Assembly (NCBI RefSeq): GCF_005860805.1
Contig: NZ_VCEJ01000002.1
Location: forward strand, 2,278,375 to 2,342,374
Source: Dyadobacter luticola
GTDB lineage: Bacteria > Bacteroidota > Bacteroidia > Cytophagales > Spirosomataceae
Length of the DNA: 64,000 nt
Reading direction: 5' to 3'
Under the pieces are notes generated by a model. That model searched no databases and was not told the DNA's origin. It worked only from the letters and a program-made list of their open reading frames with translations. Position 1 is the first letter of the stretch. Each line of letters opens with the position of its first letter. Of the stretch, positions 44,715-53,547 are shown one piece after another. A program made the translations under genes and the position numbers.

Positions 44715-45398
44715 TTAAGCCTTCATCAGAATGTAGAAAAACATTTCAGTCCTGATCCTGAAACCGAGCGATTCATAGATTTTGATTGCCCGCTCATTGT
44801 CTGCTTTGGCGTGAAGAAATGGTGTTTCTCCTGCCTCCTGGATGCGGTTGACCTGCCGTAGCAAAAGTCGGCGCGCATAGCCTTTTCCTAAATGTTCGGG
44901 ATGCGTGCAGACTGCGCTGATCTCCGCGAAACCTTCCGGATGCAACCGCTGGCCTGCCATCGCGATCAACTTATCGTTCTCAAAAATCCCCTCATAATGT
45001 CCAAAGTCGATGGTTCTTGGAAGAAAAGGACCCGGATTGGTCAGTTGAGTCAGCGCCAGCATTTCAGGAATATGCGCCTCAGTGAGTTGCAGCGGCTCAG
45101 GCCCGTCGAAAAGTGGTTTTTCGGGGCCTTCATAAACCATTTGAAAACCATCCACTTTGGAAATCATCTTCCACGGCGCGGTAATTTCAGGGTTTTCAGT
45201 AGTTACCAAAATGGCAACCCGGTCATGATAAGGAAGTCGTTGATGCAAGTCCAGCAAATGTGCTTCCGTGGCAGAAGCGAGCGCAACGAAAGGTGAAACG
45301 TCCGGCAAAAAATAAGCAGAATGTTCGCTGGCAGCACCTAAATGTTGGTTTGCAGAGGACAGCGCATGCCAGGCCGGATTATCGAGTACATGCTTCAT
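44715..45398 (-). CDS. GNAT-family N-acetyltransferase
   Basis: This 227-residue protein ends in an acetyltransferase domain (about 110-226) with the acetyl-CoA binding loop HPEHLGKGYARRLL (about 168-181) and the final AIKIYESLGFRIRTEMFFYI segment. The N-terminal half is a divergent GNAT-like domain. It should acetylate an unknown amine. Its start overlaps the stop of the upstream esterase gene by four bases (ATGA), so it is translated together with a secreted protein, which is a curious pairing. Confidence 0.9.
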   Translation of the reverse strand: MKHVLDNPAWHALSSANQHLGAASEHSAYFLPDVSPFVALASATEAHLLDLHQRLPYHDRVAILVTTENPEITAPWKMISKVDGFQMVYEGPEKPLFDGPEPLQLTEAHIPEMLALTQLTNPGPFLPRTIDFGHYEGIFENDKLIAMAGQRLHPEGFAEISAVCTHPEHLGKGYARRLLLRQVNRIQEAGETPFLHAKADNERAIKIYESLGFRIRTEMFFYILMKA

Positions 45399-47572
45399 TT
45401 GACGACAACTTGTTTTCTGATATCCACCTTCGGGCCTTTCACCCTGATGATATACTGCCCCTGACCCAGCTGGCTCAGCGATACGCGGACACGCTTTCCA
45501 AGATTTTGCTTTTGCGTGATCAAAACCCTTCCAAAAATATCATAAACCGTCAGTTCCGCCTCGGCGATTTCATCCTTTGATTCCACATAAATTTCACTGC
45601 CGGTAGTGGCCGGATTTGGAAAAACCACCAGGTCAGAAACTTCTGCATTACTGATCACAATATCGTCGGAATAGGGCGAGTAGCATGTCAGCACGGTTTC
45701 TTCTAGTGTAAATGTCTGAGCTAACCTTCCGGCATATACTCCGGCGAGGTCGGTTTGCAAAGTATCCTGCGTCGCATTCAGGATCAGCTGGTCTTTTTTC
45801 CAGACGTAAGTCGCGCTTTCGATCCTTTCGCTGGGAATCAAGGTAATGTCAAAAGGTCCGATCTTTTCGATCGCTGGTTTCAAAAGTTCTTGCTGAACCA
45901 CCACCGATGTCCTCGCAGATTCATCAGACACGCAGCCCAGCACATTTTCACTTTTAACAAAATACTCGCCCGAATGCTTGACCTTCAAGGAACTACCGGT
46001 TTGCACAGCGTCATTTTCACCCTGCGCGTACCAGCGATACTTGTCACTTCCAGCCTCGATGCCCAATGTCAGGGAAGAGTCGGCGCATATTTGCCGCGAG
46101 CCGGTTTGCAATAAAATTGGTGTGACTGGCTTGATAGAACCCTTAACTTCAATCCGCTGCGAACGCACCGTATTGCCATACTGGTCCTTCATTTTTGCAA
46201 TATAAATTCCCGGCGAAGCGATCGTCAACGACCGGCCCGACTGCTCTGAGAGATTCCCCTCCTGGCCGAGCGACCAGTCGTACTGGCTGTACTGCTCAGG
46301 TAAGGACAATGTCAGTAAACCGTTGCCGGAATCGCAGTTCACCGTCACTTTCGGCACCTGCTGGCCTCCGAGCGGATTGACCTGTTTCAAAAAATTCTCC
46401 GTCAGCACATTATTCCAGGCGCTGGCCAGGACATTCAAGGCATCATTTCCGTAAAAGTGCGTACCGTCAACGCGCGTAGCGGGCAGGTCGTCCGTCTCGG
46501 GACCCGGGTAAACAATATCACTTAATGATTGAATGACAGCATTTTGTGCTGCAACAATATCTGCGCTGGTGGTAGACACGCCCGATCCGTTGGCAATGCG
46601 GGAAGTGCGGGAAACGATCCAGGGGATTTTGGTATTGGTATCAGCGCCCAGTTTTTTGATCACGAATTCAAGACTGGATTTGAACTGATCGTAACCCAAA
46701 TGCACCGGGTAATTATCCGATTCGCCGAGCATCCACAAAATGGCCCTGGCGCCATACTGGCTGGCATAATGCTGCGTCGCGATCCGGAGATTTCCGTAAG
46801 GCATCTGATCGGGCAGGTAGTAGCTATCGGAATAAATGCTGGTCGTCGGCAGTCCCTGGCTGCTCGTCACCCAGTTCAATATCGAGGTGCCCGACCAGGC
46901 TGTGTTGATGAAAAGTACAGGAACATTCAGCTTTTTCGTCAGCATATCGCCCAGCATTCCCCAGCACCACGCCGTATTTCCGTTAGGCCCAAGCACGTGC
47001 TCGCTGTCTTGTAATTTTAATTGCTGGAATGTGGCAGCGGGCGGATCGCCTGCGCTGTTATTAATTTCGTTGTTGTAATTGATGTAGTTAACGCGGTCGT
47101 CGGAAGCGCCGGGCGGCAGTGGAAATTCTTTGAGCAGCTCGACTCCCTGGGCATTGGACTGGCCGGAAATGATGAACACTTCACCCACGCCCATTCTCTC
47201 AATTTTAGCGGTCCCGATCACATTGCCCGCCAGCGAGCCACGTACTTCCAGCGAGTACCAGCCGCCGATTACCGGAAGCGATCCGTTGAAAACGCCGCCT
47301 TTCGGTTGGTTTTCCAAAACAGTCCAGCCAGTTTCTTTACCTTGCCCATCAGCGACCGGCACTGCACGGGCTTCAATTTTGTCTACCTCAATCGTAAAAC
47401 TGCCTGTCACCGGCACATTCGCCTTCCCGTCGTTCTGACGCTGGAAAATAGCACGTTCGGAAGGAAATGTGACCTGCACCTGGGCCGACACAAAGTGTGC
47501 AAAAAAACTAAAAACGGCTGTCAGGCAAACAAAACGCACCGCACCAAAAACTTCGGACTTCAAAATAGCCAT
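45395..47572 (-). CDS. Sialate O-acetylesterase-like SGNH protein with T9SS sorting domain
   Basis: This 725-residue secreted protein (signal about 10-30, ending VSA) has an SGNH esterase domain of the SASA type (about 130-400): GQSN at 137-140 with the likely nucleophile Ser139, ILWMLGESDNYP, and DGTHFYGND with the catalytic Asp/His pair. Ig-like beta domains follow (about 410-640). The last 80 residues form a type IX sorting domain (DLVVFPNPATTGSEIYV to QYIIRVKG), which directs export to the surface. It should remove acetyl esters from glycans. I chose the ATG at 47572 because it gives a clean signal peptide. Confidence 0.87.
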   Translation of the reverse strand: MAILKSEVFGAVRFVCLTAVFSFFAHFVSAQVQVTFPSERAIFQRQNDGKANVPVTGSFTIEVDKIEARAVPVADGQGKETGWTVLENQPKGGVFNGSLPVIGGWYSLEVRGSLAGNVIGTAKIERMGVGEVFIISGQSNAQGVELLKEFPLPPGASDDRVNYINYNNEINNSAGDPPAATFQQLKLQDSEHVLGPNGNTAWCWGMLGDMLTKKLNVPVLFINTAWSGTSILNWVTSSQGLPTTSIYSDSYYLPDQMPYGNLRIATQHYASQYGARAILWMLGESDNYPVHLGYDQFKSSLEFVIKKLGADTNTKIPWIVSRTSRIANGSGVSTTSADIVAAQNAVIQSLSDIVYPGPETDDLPATRVDGTHFYGNDALNVLASAWNNVLTENFLKQVNPLGGQQVPKVTVNCDSGNGLLTLSLPEQYSQYDWSLGQEGNLSEQSGRSLTIASPGIYIAKMKDQYGNTVRSQRIEVKGSIKPVTPILLQTGSRQICADSSLTLGIEAGSDKYRWYAQGENDAVQTGSSLKVKHSGEYFVKSENVLGCVSDESARTSVVVQQELLKPAIEKIGPFDITLIPSERIESATYVWKKDQLILNATQDTLQTDLAGVYAGRLAQTFTLEETVLTCYSPYSDDIVISNAEVSDLVVFPNPATTGSEIYVESKDEIAEAELTVYDIFGRVLITQKQNLGKRVRVSLSQLGQGQYIIRVKGPKVDIRKQVVVK

Positions 47573-48015
47573 CTTAATGAAAATGATAACCCGCCAGCCG
47601 GAAGCCAGCGAATTACAAAAATACATTCTCCCGATGTTTTTTCCGTTGTGTTTTTATCAAACGTGCTGAAAAAAATCCTAAATGGAAAAGTTTAAAAAAA
47701 ATCATTTTACGGAAAACATACTGCTAACTGCCTCATTTGCGTGATTTTTCATCGCTATCACAACAAAATAGTACCCTCGCAGCATTCTGAGAAAATTTCT
47801 ATTTGTCCAAAATATTTTCGCTACCGGTAAAAAAGCGGATTCCGATGAGTTCTGAGAAAATGACGTTAAATTTTGCCGGTTTCGCTGCTTTCTCCATGTT
47901 AAAATCAGATGGAAGCAACTGGACGCAGCTTTTGGCAATTTTTATTTTTGCGCCGGCCACCGTGCTCGGCGGCGCATTTGGTTTGAAGCGGAGCAACAAT
48001 TAACATTTTATCAAA
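47573..48015. other. Gene-poor 443-bp stretch
   Basis: This gap separates the start of the minus-strand esterase gene from the stop of the 187-residue protein gene (also minus). It is A/T-rich, and no good hairpin terminator was noticed. Its only notable content is a low-confidence 52-codon reading frame on the plus strand at 47845-48003. Two overlapping minus-strand frames of 66 and 78 codons lack any recognisable feature. Confidence 0.6.
47845..48003 (+). CDS. Possible small membrane protein (52 aa)
   Basis: A 52-codon frame with an ATG start encodes a short hydrophilic head and a hydrophobic C-terminal segment (LLAIFIFAPATVLGGAFGL) followed by KRSNN. This could be a single-pass membrane peptide. 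No homologue comes to mind and a minus-strand frame overlaps it, so it may be chance. Confidence 0.25.
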   Translation: MSSEKMTLNFAGFAAFSMLKSDGSNWTQLLAIFIFAPATVLGGAFGLKRSNN

Positions 48016-48579
48016 TCACTGACCTTGAACCCGGTGCAATATCATCAGCACTTTTTGCCGGTATTTTGGATCTGACGAATCCCAGAATGCAGAGCCGGTT
48101 TTGGTTCGATAGGCAAATTCCACCGAAACCTTTATTTCATCCCCCTCCCAAACCCCACCCGGCGCGGTGTTGGACAAGTTAAAAGATTCAAGTATATGCT
48201 TACTCTCATCTTTCGGCGTAAAATCTATCCGGTCGATCTGATGCCCGTCTTTCGTCCCCAGCAAACCCCGAACATGGTCATTTTCCACACCTAACTTGCT
48301 CTTAACCTGCGCAGTTCCCTTAAATTCCTGCGACTCCGGATAGTCTTGAGGCACATAAGTAGATGCATCCCAGCGCTCTTCCTCCGGTTCAAAAATTTCC
48401 ATCGTCAACTGCTTGGTCACCCCGTTCGGGTCCACGAAACTCCCCTCCCACTTGCCCAGTAAATTCTCCTTACCATAAGCCCAGGGCCGGTCAAACCGAT
48501 GCCGCCAATACTCAAATCCCAGAAACGCCCCCATCACGACGCATATCATAATGATTCTTCTAATGCCGCTTTTTAGCAT
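48016..48579 (-). CDS. Membrane-anchored hypothetical protein (187 aa)
   Basis: I do not recognise this family. Residues 8-24 form one transmembrane helix (IIMICVVMGAFLGFEYW). The exported remainder begins LLGKWEGSFVDPNGVTKQLTMEI, a pattern seen in small lipocalin-like proteins, and continues with several beta strands up to EIKVSVEFAYRTKTG. It has no catalytic motif. It is next to the PTS operon on the same strand, 63 bp downstream of nagB, but its content gives no link to sugar transport. Confidence 0.7.
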   Translation of the reverse strand: MLKSGIRRIIMICVVMGAFLGFEYWRHRFDRPWAYGKENLLGKWEGSFVDPNGVTKQLTMEIFEPEEERWDASTYVPQDYPESQEFKGTAQVKSKLGVENDHVRGLLGTKDGHQIDRIDFTPKDESKHILESFNLSNTAPGGVWEGDEIKVSVEFAYRTKTGSAFWDSSDPKYRQKVLMILHRVQGQ

Positions 48580-48642
48580 GGGGTTCGGTACCTAATATCA
48601 CAATGGTTACAAGCTGCCATTTTCATAATATTTAAATAAAAA

Positions 48643-49410
48643 TCACAGCCTGTCCCAGCCCGAATGCCGGGTAACCCTGCCTCCTGCAATCCTGGCGCCA
48701 GCATCCGCATCGAGCAAAATTTCACAATTCGGGTGCATCTGAACAATCGACGCCGGAATGTCCGTCGTAACCGGACCCCAGATCGCCTTTTCAACCATCT
48801 CGGCTTTGTGTGCGCCTTTTGCGATCAGGATCAGCTTTCGGGTATGCATAATGTTCTTGATGCCGCGGGTCAGCCCGCCCAGTTCCGTGCCTTCGGGTAC
48901 CTGCGTTTCGCGACGGACGCGCGCCTCGAAATCCGGGTCCATCGGTGATACCCAGGTTTCACTTTCAAAAGGCGTCCCCGGCTGGTTGATCCCAATGTGT
49001 CCGTTTGCGCCTAACCCCAGCATTTGTAAGTCGGCCCCGCCCCGCTCGGCCAGCCGCTGCTCGAATAAAATCGCTTCCCGCTCAAAATCGTCGGACATGG
49101 TCGGCGGCATAATAAAATTTTCTTCCGGGATACCCAGCGGCCCGGCTATTTGGTTGAGGATCATGGTGTAACAGCTGCCGGCATATTCCCGCGGCAAGTT
49201 TGTCAGCTCGTCCACATTGAAAAGTGTGATCCGCGAAACATCAAAAGGATATTGGGCATAAATATGGGAAACGATCGCGTGCATCTCGATCGTGGTCTGG
49301 CCGGTGGAAAGCCCGATCACCGAATCCGGTTTTTCCAGCATCTGACCGATAATACGCCACGCCGCGGTAACATTGAACTCCTGCTCGTTTTTACAAATGG
49401 TAATTTTCAT
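48643..49410 (-). CDS. nagB: Glucosamine-6-phosphate deaminase-like protein (NagB family)
   Basis: This 255-residue enzyme should convert an amino-sugar 6-phosphate, such as glucosamine-6-phosphate, into ketose phosphate plus ammonia. GLSTGQTT (33-40) binds phosphate, Asp67 in FNVDEL is the proton-shuttling residue, and His138 lies in GLGANGHIGINQPG (132-145). Gln143 stands where E. coli NagB has Glu148, and Asn136 where it has Asp141 (Asn is known at that place in other NagB proteins). The start at 49410 matches the family's N-terminus. It is the last gene of the PTS operon, 37 bp after HPr. Galactosamine-6-phosphate specificity is a possible alternative. Confidence 0.85.
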   Translation of the reverse strand: MKITICKNEQEFNVTAAWRIIGQMLEKPDSVIGLSTGQTTIEMHAIVSHIYAQYPFDVSRITLFNVDELTNLPREYAGSCYTMILNQIAGPLGIPEENFIMPPTMSDDFEREAILFEQRLAERGGADLQMLGLGANGHIGINQPGTPFESETWVSPMDPDFEARVRRETQVPEGTELGGLTRGIKNIMHTRKLILIAKGAHKAEMVEKAIWGPVTTDIPASIVQMHPNCEILLDADAGARIAGGRVTRHSGWDRL

Positions 49411-49447
49411 GAGGTATGGATTGGCCTTTCTAATTCGAAAAAGCCTT

Positions 49448-49714
49448 TTATGAATAAGGTAAATGTTCTTTAAAAAACGTATCGATCGCCTCCGCTGCTT
49501 CCTGTTCGTCCTCACCGTCGATGATAATGCCGATTTGGTCGCCGCCTTTTGTGGCCAGGGCCAAAATGTTCAGCACGCTGTTGAGGGCAATGGTTTTGGC
49601 ACCCGTTTTCAGGCTGATCGTGGACTTGAATTTTTTCACCAGCTTCACCAGCGTGGTAGCCGGCCTGGCGTGAATTCCTTCCGGCGCGAGAATGGTGTAT
49701 TCTTTTGTGATCAT
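49448..49714 (-). CDS. ptsH: HPr phosphocarrier protein
   Basis: This 88-residue protein is a full-length HPr. His15 in GIHARPAT accepts phosphate from Enzyme I and passes it to EIIA. Ser46 in LNSVLNILAL is present at the regulatory position used by HPr kinase in Firmicutes; no such kinase gene is in the window. It lies nine bases after the Enzyme I stop and 37 bp before nagB. Confidence 0.96.
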   Translation of the reverse strand: MITKEYTILAPEGIHARPATTLVKLVKKFKSTISLKTGAKTIALNSVLNILALATKGGDQIGIIIDGEDEQEAAEAIDTFFKEHLPYS

Positions 49715-49723
49715 GTAAAATTG

Positions 49724-51460
49724 TCAGGGGATCATAGTTCGTAGATAGGCCTTAATTTCTTCCGAATCGCTCATTCTTTTGACCCGCTCAAACACCACCT
49801 TCGCGTCCAGAAAACTGCATTTAATGATTGCATTTTTGATCATTGGAATAGAAATCGCGCTCATGGAAAATTCCCGCAAATCCATTCCGATCAGCAGCAA
49901 CGTGGCCAGCGGGTCAGCGGCCAGCTCGCCGCACATCGAAACATGCAGGTGGTGCTCATGCCCCTGCTCGATCACGTAGCTGATCAGCCGCAACACCGCA
50001 GGATTAAAGGGATCATACAGGTTGGAAACTTTATCATTCAGGCGATCGACAGCCAAAGTGTATTGCACAAGATCATTGGTACCGATACTAAAAAAATCGA
50101 CCTCTTTCGCCAGCATATCCGCCATCACGGCCGCAGAGGGCACTTCTATCATGATACCTACTTCTATATCCGGCTTGAAATCAATGTTCGCTTCCGCCAG
50201 TTCCACCTTCGCCATTTCCAGCACTTTCTTGGCGTCCCGCACCTCCTGCACATGGCTGATCATTGGAAACATAATCCGAAGATCACCGAAAACACTGGCC
50301 CGCAAAATCGCTTTCAACTGTGTGAGAAACAGCTCTTTCCTATCCAGCGAAATACGTATCGCCCGGTAACCGAGAAACGGATTTTGTTCTTTTGGTAAAT
50401 TAAAATAAGGTAAATGCTTATCCCCGCCAATGTCGATCGTGCGGATTGTAACCGGTTTATTCTGAGACTTTAAAGCAACTTTTTTATAAAACTCAAATTG
50501 TTCATCCTCCGTCGGCATCGACTCCCGGCCCATAAAAAGCAGCTCGCTGCGCAGCAGTCCTACACCTTCACCGCCATTTTCAAAAACCAGATCCATGTCC
50601 GCGGCTTCGGAAATGTTGGCGACCAGCGTAATCTTTTGACCATCCGTGGTTTTAGCGGAAACATCTTTCAATGCTTTCATCAAACCCAGCTGCCCTGAAT
50701 ACTGCTCCCGTCTCTGCTGGTAAATCCCAAGCGTTTCCTCGTCAGGATTGATGATCATTTCGCCCGATAAACCGTCCAGGATCAGCAGATCGCCCTGGTT
50801 AATGTGGGACAAATTGTGGCCCAGGCCCACCGCTGCGGGAATTCCCCTCGCTTTGGCGACAATCGCGGCGTGGGAAGTCGGGCCGCCTACGATCGTAGCA
50901 AAACCCGCCACATGGCGGATGTCCATCGAGATCGTATCGGAAGGTGAAATGTCCTGAGAGATCAGGATCGAGCCGGGTTCAATTTCATGTGGTGCGGCTT
51001 GGCTGACCTGTCCCAGATTTCGTAAAATGCGTTCGCCAATGTCCTCCATATCCGCGGCACGGCTGCGCATATATTCGTCCGTCATCGCCTGAAACATCAC
51101 CACCAGCGCTGCAATCACTTCGATCAGTGCATCATTGACATTCTTTTTTTCGCTACTGATTTTGGTATGGACATTCTCCCTGATCTGGGGGTCGCCCAGG
51201 AATTCAACCTGCGTTTCGAGTATCGCAATGCTCTCTTCGGTCCAGGTATCGTCGGCCTCCGAAATCAGCGTTTCCACTTCCTCGATGGATTTGACAACCG
51301 CCTTGTCGAACTTACTCATTTCGATCGCCACGGCTTCCTCATTATCGAGCAGCAAACCCGTGAGGGCCGCTTTTTGCTTGTAAATCACATGCGCCTTGCC
51401 GATGGCAATCCCCGACGAAACGCCGATACCTTTGATCATTGTTGTTGCTTTCAGTGCCAT
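49724..51460 (-). CDS. ptsI: PTS Enzyme I (phosphoenolpyruvate-protein phosphotransferase)
   Basis: This 578-residue protein is of normal length for Enzyme I. The N-terminal domain carries the active His197 in GGPTSHAAIVA; the C-terminal PEP-binding barrel has GVGLLRSELLFMGR, IRTIDIGGDKHLPYF, the PSAAVMADMLAKEVDFFSIGTNDL region and the HVSMCGELAADP motif with the catalytic cysteine. It moves phosphate from PEP to HPr. It starts six bases after the IIC-IID stop, inside a compact operon. Met8 is an alternative start. Confidence 0.96.
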   Translation of the reverse strand: MALKATTMIKGIGVSSGIAIGKAHVIYKQKAALTGLLLDNEEAVAIEMSKFDKAVVKSIEEVETLISEADDTWTEESIAILETQVEFLGDPQIRENVHTKISSEKKNVNDALIEVIAALVVMFQAMTDEYMRSRAADMEDIGERILRNLGQVSQAAPHEIEPGSILISQDISPSDTISMDIRHVAGFATIVGGPTSHAAIVAKARGIPAAVGLGHNLSHINQGDLLILDGLSGEMIINPDEETLGIYQQRREQYSGQLGLMKALKDVSAKTTDGQKITLVANISEAADMDLVFENGGEGVGLLRSELLFMGRESMPTEDEQFEFYKKVALKSQNKPVTIRTIDIGGDKHLPYFNLPKEQNPFLGYRAIRISLDRKELFLTQLKAILRASVFGDLRIMFPMISHVQEVRDAKKVLEMAKVELAEANIDFKPDIEVGIMIEVPSAAVMADMLAKEVDFFSIGTNDLVQYTLAVDRLNDKVSNLYDPFNPAVLRLISYVIEQGHEHHLHVSMCGELAADPLATLLLIGMDLREFSMSAISIPMIKNAIIKCSFLDAKVVFERVKRMSDSEEIKAYLRTMIP

Positions 51461-51466
51461 CCGTTT

Positions 51467-53077
51467 TCAGTTAAAAAGGCCCAATACACTTCCCACAAAA
51501 CCCAGCAACAGCAGGCCGATCAGCAGATATGTTGTCTTGATATTTTTCCTGACAAAATAATAAACCAAGAAGGTTAATGCGAGAGGTAGAATGTTCGGAA
51601 CAATCTGGTCCAGAATACCTTGCACCGGCACCGCAGCGTCGGAACTTCCGATTTTCAGTGGTGTTTTGATGGACATCAGGAGGGCCGGCATGGCACCTAC
51701 CACCGTCAATCCCAGAATGGATGAGCCCGATTTCAGTTTGTCCATCACATTACTTTTGGACAGCTCCTGTAAAAAACGCGTACCCGCCTCGTAGCCGATA
51801 AAAGCCAGCTTGTAGCGCAGCCACAAATGCGGAATGTTGAAGATTAGTAAAAAAAGCACTGGCCCCAGCAGGTTACCATTTAAAGCCAGCGAAGTACCCA
51901 CACCCGCCGCGATTACTTTCACCGTACCCCAGAAAAATGAATCGAAAACCCCGGCCAGGGGGCCCATCAGCCCCAGCTTCACGGAGTTGATCGATTCAGG
52001 ATCAAAATCCGGCTCGCGGCTGTTCTGCTCTTCCATCGCAGCGGAAATCCCGATGATCAATGTAGAGCCGTGCGGGGCGGTATTGAAGAACTGTAAGTGT
52101 CGTTTTAAAGCTTTGGACATCGATTCGCGGGTTTTGTATAGTTTTTTCAAAACCGGAATGATCGAAAATGCGAAGCCGGTATTTTGCCAGGTTTCAAAAT
52201 TGAAATTCGCTTCCAGAGCCATCGACCGGATGAAAAGGCTGCGGATATCTTTTTTGGTTAAAACTGAAATCGCAGGTGGCGTAAGTACCGCAGTTTCTTC
52301 ATCGTCAAAATCATCGAAGTCATCAAAATCGCTATCTGACACCGCCGGCGCTTCTTTGTGCATCATGCCCGTCACGATCAGCGCAATGATCACACCCAAG
52401 CCACCGATCGCGATCATAGGTAATTTGAGGTAGCTCGTGAGGATAAATCCCAGAAAAAAGTACGGGGCGACGGTTTTGTTGAACATTAAATTCATCAGCA
52501 GCGCAAACCCCAGCGCGGGCAGCATATTCCCGGCCACGCCCAGCCCGGCGTGCACCCAGGGCGGGATCGTTTCTACAAATGTCCTGATCGCATCGGAGCC
52601 CAGCAGCAGCGCGAGCAATGTTACCGCGCCCATCAATAAAGGTTTGAGCAGGCCTGACAAAATGTGCAGCCGCTCTACTTTTTTGTAATCACCGTCGTCC
52701 GCATATCTCGCAAATTTTTTATTCAAAACCGGCCTGAAAATAAATAACCCGCTGATAATCATCTCGGCCAGGATCGAAATCGGCACAGCCAAAGCTAATG
52801 CTACCGCCGCACCTTTACCGGAAATAATGGCGAATGCCGTGCCCAGAACGCCGCCGGTGATCACGTCGGGCGGTATTGCTGCGCCGACCTTAATGTTACC
52901 CATAAAAATCAGTTCCAATGTTGCGCCGATGACTACGCCCTGCTGCAAATCGCCCAGCACCAGCCCTACCAGCGGCCCGAGGACGAGCGGCCGGCTCAGC
53001 AATGTGGTGCCGAGAAAATCTTCCGAATGCCCAAACATAGCAATCAGCGTCAGGAGGACGTAGGTGGTCGTTTCCAT
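51467..53077 (-). CDS. Fused IIC-IID permease of a mannose-family PTS
   Basis: This 536-residue membrane protein joins two PTS subunits that are normally separate. Residues 1-238 are EIIC (mannose family), with hydrophobic helices and GDLQQGVVIGATLELIFMG at 42-60. Residues 241-275 form a hydrophilic linker with an acidic run (DSDFDDFDDFDDEE, 248-261). Residues 276-536 are EIID: RSMALEANFNFETWQNTGFA (285-304), the GISAAMEEQ motif and membrane helices at the C-terminus. It should form the channel through which sugar enters and is phosphorylated by IIB. Its start overlaps the IIB stop by one base. Confidence 0.93.
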   Translation of the reverse strand: METTTYVLLTLIAMFGHSEDFLGTTLLSRPLVLGPLVGLVLGDLQQGVVIGATLELIFMGNIKVGAAIPPDVITGGVLGTAFAIISGKGAAVALALAVPISILAEMIISGLFIFRPVLNKKFARYADDGDYKKVERLHILSGLLKPLLMGAVTLLALLLGSDAIRTFVETIPPWVHAGLGVAGNMLPALGFALLMNLMFNKTVAPYFFLGFILTSYLKLPMIAIGGLGVIIALIVTGMMHKEAPAVSDSDFDDFDDFDDEETAVLTPPAISVLTKKDIRSLFIRSMALEANFNFETWQNTGFAFSIIPVLKKLYKTRESMSKALKRHLQFFNTAPHGSTLIIGISAAMEEQNSREPDFDPESINSVKLGLMGPLAGVFDSFFWGTVKVIAAGVGTSLALNGNLLGPVLFLLIFNIPHLWLRYKLAFIGYEAGTRFLQELSKSNVMDKLKSGSSILGLTVVGAMPALLMSIKTPLKIGSSDAAVPVQGILDQIVPNILPLALTFLVYYFVRKNIKTTYLLIGLLLLGFVGSVLGLFN

Positions 53078-53547
53078 CAGAGGGTATCTTCTACGAGCAG
53101 GATCTTATCCGTCGGCACCTGCCTGATTTCCAGGTTAATGCCCTTCAAAAGCAGCTCTCGGATGGAGGCAATGTCGGCATCATTGACGGATACCGCTTTG
53201 GAAATCGGGCGTGAACCTTCTTTCGCACGGATCCCACCGAAGTTGATCGATTGCAGCTCGGGCAACTCGTCGGCCAGCTTCGCCGCGTCCTGGATACAAT
53301 CTACCAGAATGAAAATTTTCAGGTTTTTGGCACGCTCGTCCGTGATAAATGTGACCGCATCCGTCAGCGATTTGATGAGCAGCTTCGCCGACGCCGGTTT
53401 GGCGAGGTTCATGGTCATTTTCAGAAAATCGTCTTTGGCCACCCTATCATTCGCCACTACCAGACAATCGGCCCCGAGGGCGGGAGTCCAGGTAAGCGCA
53501 ACCTGACCGTGCACGAGCCGGTCGTCTATCCGCAGTAATTTAATCAT
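53077..53547 (-). CDS. PTS EIIB component, mannose/fructose/sorbose family
   Basis: This 156-residue protein is a IIB-Man-type domain. The phosphorylated residue is His13 in DDRLVHGQV. The region KLLIKSLTDAVTF and the NFGGIRAKEGSRPIS motif near 102-116 are typical of the family. It takes phosphate from EIIA and passes it to sugar bound in IIC-IID. It overlaps the IIA gene by eight bases and the IIC-IID gene by one base. Confidence 0.94.
   Translation of the reverse strand: MIKLLRIDDRLVHGQVALTWTPALGADCLVVANDRVAKDDFLKMTMNLAKPASAKLLIKSLTDAVTFITDERAKNLKIFILVDCIQDAAKLADELPELQSINFGGIRAKEGSRPISKAVSVNDADIASIRELLLKGINLEIRQVPTDKILLVEDTL

Noticed and set aside
51135..52433. Several open plus-strand frames (82 to 199 codons) opposite the PTS genes.
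   Set aside because: They are antisense to conserved Enzyme I and IIC-IID sequence and have no features of their own.
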